A stretch of DNA of 64,000 bases. It comes from Anastrepha obliqua (Eukaryota > Arthropoda > Insecta > Diptera > Tephritidae). Position numbers and translations under genes: made by a program. The stretch is from the NCBI RefSeq assembly GCF_027943255.1, contig NC_072893.1:127347784-127411783 (forward strand), read 5' to 3'. Under the pieces are notes generated by a model. It saw only the letters and a program-made list of their open reading frames with translations. It was not told where the DNA came from and made no database searches. Below are positions 11,380 to 24,820 of the stretch, in pieces. Position 1 is the first letter of the stretch. Each line of letters opens with the position of its first letter.

Positions 11380-12240
11380 CTAAAATCTAATTTTACGTAA
11401 TTTTAGTTTGATTAGATTTTTCGCTGTGACATTGTTTTTAAGTTTTACTTAAGTTTTTCGTAAGTTTTACTTACTTAGAATCTATTTCTACCGAATTTGA
11501 ATTAAACAAAGCGTTTTACTTTAAAATTTTCGCAAGATTCTCTTAAGTTTTTTCGAGGATTAGATGCTTTGATAGATTTCACTTCATTTACTAAGTTATT
11601 TCCAAATATCACAGCTTCATAAAAATCGTAATCAAAAGAATTTACAATGCGTTTAACTTGACAGCCATTCCGAATTAAACGTAACAAGCTTCTGCAACAT
11701 GTTGTTATTGTAGCAGCTTAGTATAGTTTGTAGCTGCTGCAACATGTTCTGCAATGGTGCTCAAATTTTGCACATGTACTAAATTTATTGTGCCGGAAAT
11801 GAACTTATAAAAACTTTGAAGTTGTTTCAAGAAGTTATAGAGGTGGCAAAAATCAGAGAAGCCGCTAATGAGAGCAGCTAAAAATTAATATAAGTTAGAT
11901 TCGTTGTAATTTTAGTTTGCACATAAGTTAAATTATTGCGTGTGTTTAAGTTTTTCTTAAGTGTTCCTTAAGTTTTTCTTAAGTTTTCCTTAAGTTTTTA
12001 GTAGAGCTTCGCGCTTTAGTTTTTGCACAAACTCAAATTATTTATAAAAGCTTTTTTACTTTTTTTTTTAATTTTGCACGTAATTAAGCACTTAAGTTTC
12101 ATTATTAAAGAAATAAAGATTTTAATGAGCTTCTCTAAAGTTGTATAAAGAGAAAATTTCTAGAGTTTTCACATAGTTCTCAATTAAACGCTTAAGTATT
12201 ACTTAAGTTTTCTTTAAATCCCAGCTAGGGATTATTTGCA
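11380..12240. repeat. CTTAAG-rich degenerate repeat in fne intron 1
   Basis: The block is full of variants of TTAAGTTTTTCTTAAG, densest at 11440-11480 and 11940-12000, where CTTAAG recurs every 10-20 bases. Matching blocks at 17030-17960, 18180-18260 and 20260-20400 lie upstream of the gene. No constant period is visible, so it is a diffuse repeat and not a satellite. Confidence 0.6.
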
Positions 12241-12457
12241 TTAAATCAAAACTAAAATTCTTGCACTGCATTTTGATTTCAAAATTACAATTTACAATTT
12301 CTTTAGGTTTCTTCGAAATTATACTTAAACGTGGTTATTTAATCTCTCCGTAATTTAATTAAGCTTCCATTAAGTGCATGCACCTTGCAATCTTAATACA
12401 ACAACATATACCATTAATACTATTACTTAACTATTACTTTAAACTACAAATTTATTA

Positions 12458-13350
<893 letters not shown>

Positions 13351-14030
13351 ATTTTTAGTTAGTTGTTGATTTTTTGTGTTTAAGTTAAAAGAGTAAATTT
13401 TGCTAATGATTTTTTTTTTCGTTAAGAGTATCTCTTTTGTTTGCAAAGGAATGTTCGTGTGTTGATTTTCCTCTGTGTATGTATTTGGTTTTTTTTTTTT
13501 TTATTTATTTAAATATATATTTTAATATTTGCTTTTTTATTATTATTGGTATTTTTTATAAAATTGCAAAAATGCAAAAAGACAGCAATATTTATATTTT
13601 TATATAATTTATAATATTATTTTTTACTTGCTCCCCTCTCACTAAGATTTTATTTAAAAATTTGCTTTTAAATATGTTATATTAAGTTCTCTTTTTACTC
13701 TCTCTTAACTGCTGCTGCTACTGCTGGTGCTGTTGCTCTCTTGGTCTGCTGTGCTTTATGGAACATTGGTATTTGTATGTCTCGTTTTTTGTTTTTGTCG
13801 TTTGTTATAAACTGCTGTTTTTGTATAAATTTAATATGATTATTCGTTAGCTCCCCTTTACAGATATTTTTGTTCTTCTACTATTTTCATTAGTTTAGTT
13901 TAGTTGGTTTTCTTTGGTGGTGTTGATTTGCAAGATCGTTCTCTCCTTTTTCTAGATCTCTTAATTTTACTAACTCTCAAAGTTTTTGTTTCTTTTTGAC
14001 AACTGCACGATTGCGCTCACGTTGAAATAA
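13351..14030. other. AT-rich flank upstream of fne leader
   Basis: This is T-rich sequence on the plus strand with runs of poly(T) and TATA-like DNA and no open reading frame of interest. A promoter for fne could lie here, but I see no convincing core promoter. Confidence 0.3.
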
Positions 14031-14035
14031 TCAAT

Positions 14036-14278
14036 CTGCAATGGTAGAATAAGAAAGTAAAGAATAGAGTGAAGTATTATAAAAGGGTTTAGGTAAAAGA
14101 AAGTGGCAAAGGTAGTGTAATTCCTAATGCTAGAAAGAAGGAAAAGCAACCTCTTAAAACTAGGGCTATTGGTAACTGTAATGGGATTCGTATTGATAAA
14201 GGCAATGATAGATTTGTGGTAATGATAATTATAATGGTATTTCAACAATGATAATAGTTAATAATCGTGCTGGTAATA
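14036..14278. repeat. Degenerate TAATGG repeat, left part
   Basis: Short words such as GGTAATG, GATAATG and AATGGTA recur. The same field resumes on the right of the mariner (15189-15590), so the transposon split it. Confidence 0.55.
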
Positions 14279-15188
14279 CCAGCTGTATAAGCTTAAATCC
14301 GCTGTTTTTTAGTAAAAAAAAAAAAAAAAACGCAAAGCACGGCGCAATTTGATGAGTTGTTGGTGGTAGTGATGAGAATTAACAGTTTCACCAGGTTTCA
14401 ACAGCTCATAGTAAACGACACCCTGCTGATCCCACCAAACGCACAGCATCGTCTTGCGTCCAAAGCGATTAGGTCTTGATGAAGAAGTGGATGGTTGGCC
14501 GGGATCGACCCATGATTCTTTTCGTTTAGCATTCTATATCCACTTTTCATCGCTAGTCACCACAAGATGCAGGAACGACTTTCTTTTATGCCTAGCCAGC
14601 AAGATTTCGCATGTGTTTTGGCGTCGCTCCATCTGTCTATCGTTCAATTCATGGGGTACCCATTTTCCGACTTTTTGGACCTTTCCCATGGCACGTAAAC
14701 GCATGGAAATGGCTGGTTGAGTGACACCTAACTGCTCGGCAAGCATTTTTTGCGATTGGGTATCGTCCTCATCCAAAAGAGCCTGCAATTCATGGTCCTC
14801 AACTTTTCTGGGCCGATTTTCACGCTTCTTGTCACTCAAGTCAAAATGGCCGTCTTTGAACCGACGAAACCAGTCTCTTCAAGTTGTTTCCGATAATGCA
14901 CTGTCACCATAGGCCTCCACAAGCATTCGATGCGATTCGGCAGCCGATTTCTTCAAATTAAAGCAAAAAAGTAGAGCTTCCCGCATATGCTCTTTTTTTG
15001 GCACAAAATTAGACATGATTACGCAAGGAAAAAAGTGTGTTGCTGTATGAAATCACTGATGATGTGCAGTGATTGATGTAAACAGGTGTCGAACCCATGC
15101 AAAAAAAAATATGGCATTTCTATGGTAACTTGATATGCTAACTAACGCCATCTACGAGCAATCAGCGGATTTAAGCTTATACACCTAG
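14279..15188 (-). mobile_element. Internally deleted mariner (mauritiana-type ends)
   Basis: Terminal inverted repeats at about 14279-14304 and 15163-15188 share GTATAAGCTTAAATCCGCTG. The right end, read outward-in, is CTAGGTGTATAAGC, the mauritiana-subfamily form; the left end has two changes (CCAGCTGTATAAGC). A TA dinucleotide flanks each side, as mariner target duplication requires. At 910 bp it is about 400 bp shorter than a full mariner because the 3' part of the transposase gene is gone. It inserted in a TAATGG-like repeat field, inferred from the matching sequence on both sides. Confidence 0.93.
14330..15016 (-). pseudogene. Broken mariner transposase
   Basis: The frame starts at the ATG at 15016 (MSNFVPKKEHMREALLFCFN) and includes the N-terminal helix-turn-helix. 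A TGA lies at a Cys position in LSETT-stop-RDWFRRFKDG. It continues through the second HTH (MLAEQLGVTQPAISMRLRAM) and the region of the first catalytic Asp (VTSDEKWI), then after further lesions into a WWDQQGVVYYELLKPGETVN-like stretch. The segments with the second and third catalytic Asp are deleted. The longest intact piece is 14534-14839. It cannot encode active transposase. Confidence 0.92.
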
Positions 15189-15590
15189 TAGTTATAAAAT
15201 GGTATTGGTTATGGTAATGAAAAAGTAATGGTAACTGTAATAATATTGTCAATGTTAATCATGTCATTACTGTAATGATTGTTGTAGTCATAATAGTAAT
15301 GGTAATGGTAATTGGAATGTTAATAGTAATTGCAATGTTATCGCGTCTGGTACTGGCAGAGTAATGGTAATGGTAAGAAATTTGGTAGTTGAAATGATAA
15401 TGGTAATTGAAATTTTAGTAGCAATTGCAATGTTATTGCTTATGGTAACGATAGAGTAATGGTAATGGTAAGAAATCGGATAAGCATAATGGTAATTAAA
15501 TTGTCATTGGTTATGCTAATGAAAAGTAATGATATTCATAATGCAATGATTTTGATTTTGATAATAATAAAGTAATCGGAATATAACAAT
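15189..15590. repeat. Degenerate TAATGG repeat, right part
   Basis: Recurring GGTAATGGTAA, AATGTTATTG and GAGTAATGGTAATGGTAAG words make a diverged 6-bp repeat. Two longer repeats of GAGTAATGGTAATGGTAAGAA occur about 100 bases apart, suggesting a higher-order duplication. Confidence 0.65.
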
Positions 15591-15599
15591 TATGTATGG

Positions 15600-17000
15600 A
15601 AATTATATATTTTCATAAAAATTTCTCATACTCATTCTTCAAAATATTCACAACCCGTAAGCGGTTTGACGTCTAGAAAAACCACTAGATTTCATTCCAG
15701 GTATTTGGGTTATTAATCAAAGTATACATTACCGTGATGATAACAAAAAAGGATAATCGCGCTTTTGGTAACAAGTGGGGTACGTAGATTCCTATTTTAG
15801 AGGCACTATAAACCTTACCTCCAACTTAGCATAAGTCACCCACCTAAAATTGCCAAAGTTATTCTACTTCCGTGAACAGAATTGAGTTTCTACTGCGGAG
15901 ACTCTGCCCTTACGGATTTTTATTCGACTCAGTATTTTCTCCAATCTCTTTCCCGTTCCCTGATATCTAATTACTGATTCAATTTAATTAATAATTGATT
16001 AAATTGCTTGACAACATGGAAGTGGAAGTAAACGTTCAATCATGACTTTCAAGAAGTGCTCAAGCAGAAAATGTATGCACTTAGCCGTGCATTCATACAT
16101 ACTCCTACCTACAACAACAACACATCATCAGCATCGGCAAGTGTAATGCAACAGTGGAGAAATACCTACAACGTAGTTAAGGTTGCGTGGCGCTCAGTGG
16201 GATACTTCACGGCCTCAGATGTCTGATCAAATGAATGGAGAGAGTTTGAGGTGAATACACACAATGAAATTAATACCCACATAGGAATTAGTGCACGTTT
16301 GGTTGTGTGCATGCATGCTTACATATATGGCTACCCAGCAACATGTCCGGGTTGATGCAATAGCAACCCTTACAAAAATTACTGACTGCGCTTTTGAAGA
16401 AGGGCAACCTTTATTTATTTATCTCATTTTTTGCATACCTTTTTCATTTCATTTTTTCCCGTTTCGTGTTTTTGGTTTGCTTTTGTAATCGCAATAAACA
16501 TATGTGGATTACGACTTTAGCGCCAGTGTTGCCACACAATGCCAGCAGGCAGCGAGCACTTTTGTTTCTTATGCCGCAAATACAGTGCGCACTGCAAAGT
16601 CTTCCTTTGTTTTTTGTTGCATTTTGTTGTTGTTTTCAAAGCATTCTATGCATGTTTGCGCGAATGTATGTAAGTGAAGTATTCCCCTTGAGCGCCGTGC
16701 TTTGTGCAATTGCTGGGAAGTAATTCACTAATTCCCAGCTAGATTTCCTTTAATTTGCTTTGTTGGCATTTTTTCCGGGTTTTGCTTTTCGACCCTTTCT
16801 TAATATTTTATATGCACAAGTGCTTAGAAAATAGGTTGGTTTTAATTAATTTTGATGCTTATTCCGCAAGGAGAGGGAAAAAATTTCGCACAAAAAATTA
16901 CCAAATTTGGCAATAAGTTAGAAGAAGAAGTGAAATCAAATTGATAAAAATAGAGATCGATCGATCTTTTTACGAATCGCTAAATATAGTCACAATTTTT
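15600..17000. other. No gene recognised
   Basis: This is mixed-composition DNA. The open frames at 16291-16488 and 16394-16723 are rich in Phe, Leu and Cys, overlap each other, and look like chance frames. No RNA gene or repeat stands out. Confidence 0.4.
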
Positions 17001-17029
17001 TAAATTCACTTCTTAACAAACTAAAAGTT

Positions 17030-18400
17030 TTACTTTAGTACTTAAGTTTTTCATATGTTCTAGCTTTTGTTATATGATTAATTTCAAATTGAAATAATTT
17101 TTTAATGTAGTTATGTAAAACTCGCATAAGTTCGCACATACTTAAAGTGCATATCTAAGTTTTGGCTGTTTTTAACATCTTATTTTAATTTAATTTGCAG
17201 TTAACTAAGTTATTATTTATTACTCGTTTATTTTATTTTTTAACATTCCCTGATAGTTCTTAGTTAAGCACTTAAGAAATTCTCTTAAGTATGTAAGTTT
17301 TCCTTAAGTTTTTACGTTTTTAATATAACTATTTTTAAATTTAGATAGTTCTAGAATGCAGTTTTAGCTAAGCACTTAAGAAAATCTCACTTAAATACGT
17401 AAGTTTTTCTCAAGTTTTAACTTTTTTTAAATTATTGCTTTTATATTTAGAAAATTTTTAAGAGCAGCTTCCAGCTAACTAAGCTAAGTTTGTCTTAAGT
17501 TTTTAATTTTGTAAAATTTAGAAATGGTCATACTAAATTTAGATAGTTTTAAATGCAGTTTTTAGCTAAGCACTCAAGAAAATCTCGATTTGGTATTTAA
17601 GTTTTTCCTAAGTTTTAACTTTTCGAATATTACCATTTTTCAATTTAGATAGTTTTAAAATGTAATTGAAAAATCTGGTTGTTTTTAGAGCATAAGTAAG
17701 CATCTAAGTAATTAAGGTTTTGCAGAATTTAGAATGATTCTTTCCACCGAAATGTAATTTGGATTTAACTGTCTCTCGCATCATTTTATAGCTCTATTTA
17801 TTAATTTTTATCTAAGTACTTAGGTAACGTTGGTAACCAACCAACTTAGGTAACACTCACTTGAGTACATAAGATTTTCTTAAGTTTTTGCTCGTCTAAT
17901 AAGACTCCGTTTATTTATATCTTAAATATTCAAGTTTTGCGTGAGTACTTAAGAAAACTTTTCTTTGAACTCTTACATGTACGCTTAGCATGTCACACAT
18001 ATACCTATATTATGTCCTTTTTTAGGTTATACTCGACCCATATCCTAGAGCTAGTGTTGCAAGTGTGTTTAAGTATTATCGGGCCTTGTTCTATAATAAT
18101 CTTATAAGAAATAGTTCACTTCGTTGCATTTTACATACAATAAAAAATATTAAAATTTAGTTGTTTTTAGCAAAAATTTGCTTAAGTTTTACTTAAGTGG
18201 TACTTTTTTTAAATTTTAATCAAAAAAAGTTTAAGTTTCACCTAAGTATTGCTTAAGTGCCATTTTTTAATTTTAATCAACAAATTATATCTTAGCGAAT
18301 TCGCGAGCTTGTTAAGTTAATATCTGAGTACTTTAGTTTGAGTTACTTTCAAAGGCACTTTAGTTTCTCATGAACTTTTAACCCAAAAATACACTCTAGG
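17030..18400. repeat. CTTAAG-rich degenerate repeat, upstream block
   Basis: Variants of TAAGCACTTAAGAAA and TCTTAAGTTTTT recur throughout. A loosely repeated unit containing AAATTTAGATAGTTTTAAATG and AGCTAAGCACTTAAG is seen near 17335-17375, 17535-17580 and 17640. The block shares the CTTAAG words of fne intron 1 (11380-12240). Confidence 0.6.
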
Positions 18401-20009
18401 TGCCACAAAAGAGCTGTAGACTTCAGTTAGTGCAAAATATATCATTCTAAGTGACTTCATTTGCAAGAATTAAACCATTTCTTGATGTTAAAAATTTATC
18501 AATGATGAGTTTTAGTATTCAGTGACAGTTTCATTGTCCGCCTACTCAACAATAGCTCTGTTTGATTGTCTCTCCTTATGAGTTTCTTCTTCTCTTATTT
18601 GCATTTACATTTGCCACATTATTAGAATTTAAATTTTCATTATGCACATATCTTGTTTCCAATCAGAATTGCTGCATGTCATGCAACCAGAACATTATTG
18701 CTCTGTTGGGCTGCTTGTTAGCAGCGCCTAGACATGGCTGGACTGTTAACCTTTTCGCCAGAAAATTGTGTGTGTGCGTGGAGGGTTGCATGCAACATGA
18801 GTTCGAGCGCACACAAGCCCTCATACAAATATCATAATATTCATTCAATAGCATGCAACGTTTTGTTGCTAAGCAGTGTTTTGTCTGTTTTTGTTGTTGC
18901 TATCGAAATAGTCAAAATAGCCAGAGTGCTGGCGGAAGCGCTCGTGCATTTGGTTGGTCGCTTTGCTTTGCATTTGGCTGACTCTTTGTTTCTCTCGCTC
19001 ACACACCCATACACTCAGTTGTGCTTGCTGATTTCGGTGCATTCGCTATGCTACAACAAAGCATGCACTGACAGCTGTGACTTCATACCATCCATACCTA
19101 CATACATAAATGCATAACTGCAGTCTGCCTGTGCCTAGTCTGGGGTTCAATGACCTCAGTGCGGTTCGTCTATTTTCTATTTAATTGAGAGGCGAATGAC
19201 TTTCGCGGCTGCTAGCCCAACTGCCTGGCACGCTAGCGTATTTGATCGTTATCCTGATTGAGATATCCTTACAGACAAACCAACTTGCAAAGGGAAATTA
19301 AATAATGCATCTGTTGTGGGAACACACTCACTTACATTCACACAATCACAAATATCTGAAGACATTTTGTATTATTATGTAATCATTTGTAATCGTAGTA
19401 AATAGCAGAAAAGCACCGGTTCTAGATATTCAGATACACACACTCACACACATATGTATATTCGTATCCATATACATACTTACAAAGGCTTACATGCAAA
19501 GAGCCCGCCTCTATTAGGTGTACTTTTAATTAGTTATTTAAAAATTTTTACAATTATTTTTTTATTTTTAACAAATATTTTTAGGTTGAAAAAAAATCCA
19601 GTCTTGAGAAATAAAACGAAATTAAAAACAGGAAATATTGATAAATCTTCAAAAAGGTTTCAAAGATAACAATTATTTCGAATTTAGGGCATTTTAGTTT
19701 GAAAACTCTTCTTAACCGATTTTTTAGGTTTAAAAAGTTTCGTCAATTCTTTGGCATGCAACTGCCTATGAATTTTTATATTTATTTTTATGCACTTTAT
19801 ATGAATTTTCCATAAAAATTATATAGGTTAAAAATGAGTTGATTGTAATATAATATTAAAACGAAATTTTAGAAAAGAGAATTTCAGAAATTTACTCTCA
19901 AATTAGAGATTTCTTTTGGGGAATGCTTGAAAGTCGCCCAAACTCTTAAGTTTTTCAAACTGTACATAATTTTCTTCTATTTAATTTTTGTTAGAATTTA
20001 ACTAACAGG
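18400..20009. other. No gene recognised
   Basis: The open frame of 127 codons at 18734-19117 and smaller ones show no family motifs. Composition is ordinary. There are short CA/TA-rich microsatellite patches near 19440-19480. Confidence 0.4.
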
Positions 20010-20020
20010 CATTATACCCT

Positions 20021-20230
20021 AGCGGTCGCCCCTCGGCAGGCAATGGCAAACCTCCGATTGTATTTTTGCCATGAAAAAGCTTCTCATAAAAGTATCTGCC
20101 CTTCGGAATCGGCTTGAAACTGTAGGTCCCTCCATTTGTGGAACAACATCAAGACGCACACCGCAAATAGGAGGAAGAGCTCGGCCAAACACCCAAATAA
20201 GAGTGTACGCGCTAATTATACATATATATA
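20021..20230 (+). mobile_element. 5'-truncated SINE family B with 11-bp target-site duplication
   Basis: Blocks AGCGGTCGCCCCTCGGCAGG, GGCAATGGCAAACCTCCG, TTCGGAATCGGCTTGAAAC, CCATTTGTGGAACAACATC and GCTCGGCCAAACACCC are the reverse of the copy at 61180-61500. The copy ends in a TA-rich tail (CATATATATA). The 11-base CATTATACCCT occurs directly before it (20010-20020) and after it (20231-20241). That is the signature of target-primed reverse transcription. The tRNA-like head is missing, as expected for 5' truncation. Confidence 0.85.
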
Positions 20231-20259
20231 CATTATACCCTTAACAGTTCTTGACTCAT

Positions 20260-20410
20260 TTAAGTGGATAAGTTTCGCATGAGTTCTGCTTAAGTGGCGC
20301 TTTTGTTAATTTTAATTTAAAAGCCCATTGTTTCTGAGAACGAGCTACTTTAATTTTGCTTCGGTTTTGCTAAGTTTTGCTTAAGATGTATTTAAGTGTC
20401 CCTACTTTTC
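20260..20410. repeat. Small CTTAAG-rich patch
   Basis: Short CTTAAG/TTAAGTG words recur as in the 17-kb block. It may be a remnant of the same repeat separated by the SINE insertion. Confidence 0.4.
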
Positions 20411-20659
20411 ATTACAATATAATGAAAAAAACTGTTTAAATTTATGGACTCACATTTTTTTTTGTTTTCATTTTAGACTAGTTTATTTAACTTTAGCTAT
20501 TTTAATTTACTTGAGCTTTTCACGAAGATATGTACTTTCTCCACTGAAATGTATCTTTTTATACATTTTTGTAAATTTTTTCAGAAAGAGCTTGTCGGCA
20601 AAGAATTTACAGACGAAATTTTATAATTTTTTTTCTCAAGAAAAATTTACAAGAAAATT

Positions 20660-20880
20660 TAGTACTTTTTCATAGTAACTTTTGGTGATTTTTGACCAAG
20701 GAAATAATTTCTAGATTTTTTTGAGTTTTTTGTCAAAGAAAATAGTTTATAGAATTTTTTCATAGGGGAATTTTTCAAAGTAACTTTTGGTGAATTTTGG
20801 CAAATGAAATAGTTTTTGAGTGTTTTTAATATTTTTTGACAAAGAAAAGAGTTTCTATATTCTTTTGCCATAAGGAAACC
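20660..20880. repeat. Two diverged tandem units of about 105 bp
   Basis: CATAGTAACTTTTGGTGATT and CAAAGTAACTTTTGGTGAAT begin the two units. Each continues with an AAATGAAATAGTTT-like stretch and a TTTTTTGACAAAGAAAA-like stretch. No gene is present. Confidence 0.6.
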
Positions 20881-20999
20881 TTTTTTTTTATACAACATTT
20901 TTTTCCCCGGTTTTTCATTAAAGAAATTTCTATGAAACAAATGGCTTGAGTCTTTAAGTTTTCACGATCAGGCCTTTCCAAGGGTGCCTGAAGATGACT

Positions 21000-23770
21000 T
21001 CTATATATATATTTTTTAAATTTGTATTCAAAATTTTTATAATTTTTTTTTTGTAGTTAAAAATTAATGGGAACAATATATTATTTAAGCATTGAAAATT
21101 TTAAAATTTCACATATTTCGGAAGTAACTTTTGCAAAACTTTATAATGAAACAATTTTCTAAATTTATATCGATTTTTCATAAGTGAAAATCAGTGGAAA
21201 AAATGAAATTTTGAATTTTTAAAAATTTTAAATTTTCATATTCTTCGAAGTAATTTTATGGTTTTTCTGAAACAAAAAATCTTGGGTAATACCTTTTCAC
21301 TTATCCAAATATACGAAGCGTTTTTTTTTTTCTGTTTTAAATGAAATTTTTATTCATTGTTTTTTCGAAAAACAGGCCAAAATGGGTATTATAAAACTAA
21401 GTTAGCTCGAAGCACTCATCACTGAAAATTATATTCAAATATTGAAGAAATCAAATAAGTTATAACCCACTGAAATACCTGCAGCGCCTATGCGCAAACT
21501 TCCTTTTTTAAATTTGTCGTGAAACTAAGTTTTCATTCAGTTATATGCAGTTACCAACAACCCAAAATATTGTGCTCACAGTGGAGTGTGCAGCCAATCT
21601 ACATACGCACAAATGACAATAATTACGTAAAATGAAAAAATTTGAAAGTTGATGACTTTGGGTGAAGCAGTTGCCAAAATAAAGATATAAGGGTGGCTTT
21701 ATCTTATCTCTGATTCTTCGGGCAGCTTTTTAATTCAAATTTGCATACATTAATTTGACGCTTGATTCGCAGCCATTTCTAGCACCCACACACCCTTCTT
21801 TAGTCTCGCAGATCCTCCACCCATTATCGATAAAGAATTGGAATACTTCTCAGCTGCCCATTTGTTAGTGCTATCATGAAAGTAGTCTAAATTATCGCTT
21901 TATATGGAATCCCTTTCATAACTTTTACGATTTGTAGCCGCTTGATTTTTATCGCATGCGAATTTCAAATCACCTTTTGCCTTCTTGAATATCGCCCATG
22001 CGAACTTTTTGAGGGTTGCTTGACTGTTTCATTCAGTTTTCCAGAGCTAATTTTGAAGCATCAGTGGCTCAATGGCTCTATAGCTGATATGTGGCTGTTG
22101 CTTCAATGCTGATAACAGGCGTGCACTTTTATGAAAGTATGTAGCAAAATAAAAAATATTAAGAATTGCGCCATAATAAATCTATTCACTTTAAAGTTGC
22201 GAGGGTGCGGCTGTTTATCGCATTTTATACGCTCGATTTGTTGATTTAGGGGAGGTTTTGCTAAACTTACACTCATATGTACGTACATTATATACACTTA
22301 TAATTTATTTACACTCAAACACACACATATCTAAGTATTCACCCAGCCAGTGGCGGGTATTTGAAGAGCCAAACGAAGTGTTGTTATCGCTTGCAATTAT
22401 AAATGTCATGCCCCTCTTTGAAGTTTTTTATAGTCGTATTTATATTTCTTCAGCAATTTTGTTCTACTTTTTCGCCCCGCTGGCATTGTTTTGGTTCGCT
22501 TTTTGTGCGCTGTGATTTTTGCAGAAAACACCTTTACTTGAGCAAACAAAAATAGAAGGGTACAAAAAAAAGGTGACAAAAATATCTGCAACGCTGCTGT
22601 GCAGTTGACGGAAGTGGTTTTTTAACACAATTTTTTAAGAAGCTTTATAAATCATTGACATTTTTTCCATACACCAAACAGCCTCAAAAACAGTTGTGAG
22701 ATTTCTCAACAAAAAAAGCACTCACCGCGAGGCTAAGTAAGTAAATCGTGGTACAAGTACTCCCTACCTAAGGAATGTTTGAATTTTTTCTAATTTATTA
22801 TAAACTATAAACGGAATTATCAAAGCCTCACAACACTTCCCGACTTTCAATATCGTGGACAAGTAAGGTAAATACCTTATAAATTTTGCTCGGACTACGG
22901 ATGTGGAAAAATCTTTACAGACATTGAATGCATACCATCCAATTAGCAGCTTCATACACCTCGGAAGGTTCTGAATGTATTTTTCCTCATATTGTTGGTG
23001 TTTTACGGGTAATGCTGTCGAAGTGACAGTACTTAATTGGATATAAATAAATCTGCATTTTTTTTTTTTTTGATTTTAACTTTCAATTTAAGCTTCTAAA
23101 TTTTTTTTTTTTAATTTATTTGCAAGTTTTCGAAAATCGTTTGCTCACAAAAATCACATTTTTTTCTTTTTACAAAGATCCTTCTTTTATAAAACTAAGT
23201 ACAAAAAAATTCAAAATGAGCTGAGCCACAAACCAGACCAAAACACTAAATCAAGTACATGCAATAAATACGAACCCGACACATACATAAGTGCCTGACA
23301 TATGAGTAAAAACAAAAAAAAATAGAATAAAAGCAAACTTAAGAAATACCTGAAAATAAAAATTTCCGCAAAACAGCAAAGGTTCTAAATGGAAATGAGG
23401 TCAAACTCAAACCGCTAACAAAAGTGTCAATTACAAACAGCGCCGCCCCACACCGCCTGACTTGCCTGTAGCACGGCAGCCTGGCGCCATGCTTTTGTTT
23501 ACTCATTTTTCTTTGTTTTTTTATATTTTTCATACATTTTTCTTTTTTGTCATATTTTTCATACATCTTTCCTTGTTTTTTGTTTTTTATATTTTTCATA
23601 CATTTTTCTTTGCTGCAATTACCGCTCACTTCATCTATTTTCATACATTGTAGCTCCACCGTTGCAAGTATTGAAAAAAGTTACTTTGTTGCATTTTTCA
23701 CACAAACATGCAAATGCTCTCAGCCCTCATTCATCATGTTTCGTTTGCCGTTGTAGCGACATATCCTTCC
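21000..23770. other. No gene recognised
   Basis: AT-rich DNA with poly(T) runs. Frames at 22103-22297, 22258-22515 and 23339-23659 are unlikely to be real. The last is driven by repeated TTTTTCATACATTTTTC words (23520-23620), which read as repeated KEKCMKN on the minus strand. Confidence 0.4.
23520..23615. repeat. Tandem TTTTTCATACATTTTTCTTT words
   Basis: Three imperfect units of about 30 bp contain TATTTTTCATACATTTTTC. This makes false repeated open frames on both strands. Confidence 0.6.
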
Positions 23771-23784
23771 TTATATTTGAATAT

Positions 23785-23813
23785 GTGTGTATGTATGTAT
23801 GTATGTATGTATT
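23785..23813. repeat. GTAT microsatellite
   Basis: About seven tandem copies of GTAT follow a GTGT start. Confidence 0.85.
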
Positions 23814-23819
23814 TTTATG

Positions 23820-24820
23820 TGTCACTTCGGCTTTTGTGTTTGATTTTTCACACTTCCTTCAAGCAAATTTTTCAGTTCCATTAACTGACTTCGTTTCAGT
23901 TTCATTATTTTTATCTGCTGTTTTCCTTATTTTTTTCTAGTCGTTTTGCTCTGCTTATCTCCCCTACAACTTGTCGTCTCCTTTATGTTTGTTTATACTC
24001 ACTTTTTTGCCTTGCTTATGCTTGTATCACACACAGTCACACTCAGACGCTCCTGTTACCTTGTCGTCACCTCTACTTCTATGCACTTCATTTGTTCGCT
24101 GCGCTGCTCCTTGCTGCTGCTGCAATTTTATCCACTTATTAATTGTGACTTTCTTGCATGCGTTCTCAAGGATCTGGGTGTGCAGAATAGAGCGCTCGCT
24201 GTTAGCTATGAAGATCCTGACATTCAGCTGCATGCGGCAGTGGCGCATGAATTATGATTTTATTTCTTTGCTTGTTTTCTATTTTGCTTCTTAATTGTTT
24301 TCATACGTCTTCTTCCTCTTCTCACCTTTTCACGAACAATGTAACGCATTTTATTTTTCGTTTCGTTCTCCTGCCATTACTCACTGCCTGCACACCACTG
24401 TTTTTCTTCCTTCCTGCGTTCATTGACCTCACACACTGGCCGAGTGTTTTTATGCTGTGCCAGCAAGTCTGTTGTTTTATTGCAGTCGCTCACACTGTTT
24501 TCTACTTTTCGCTATCGTTGCAACTGCGTCGTCCCATGTAAGAATAACAGAAGCTTCTATGTTGCGCTAAGGCCATTATGATTAGAGTTTTTCTGATACT
24601 TGAGCGTAGAATGTTGGGCGCAGAAACAGCTGTTTTTGTACTGCTGCCGCACCCTCTTTTATTGGCTAATACTTTGATAAGAAATTCTGTTCAACGGAGT
24701 GGAAAGTTTTTGAGGGAAAAGTGCTTTTGTGTTTCTGAAGAATAGGATTATAATTTTAGATAATATTTATAATAAAAAAATTAAGCATCCTTACAAAAAA
24801 TCACAATAGAGTATGGGAAG
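23820..24820. other. No gene recognised
   Basis: Pyrimidine-rich plus strand gives several overlapping Cys/Phe/Leu-rich frames (23946-24257, 23971-24294, 24254-24541). None has family motifs. The patch 24160-24255 has more balanced composition than its surroundings, but I cannot assign it. Confidence 0.35.

Noticed and set aside
18734..19117. 127-codon plus frame with hydrophobic segments
   Set aside because: No similarity that I recognise, low-quality start context, and overlapping frames on both strands.
23339..23659. 106-codon minus frame with repeated EKCMKN-like units
   Set aside because: It is the translation of tandem TTTTTCATACATTTTTC words, and frames on the plus strand show the same periodicity.
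23946..24257. Plus frame ending in a more balanced stretch (SYEDPDIQLHAAVAHEL)
   Set aside because: Briefly considered as a host exon. No splice acceptor of quality, no recognised family, and a competing frame across the same bases.
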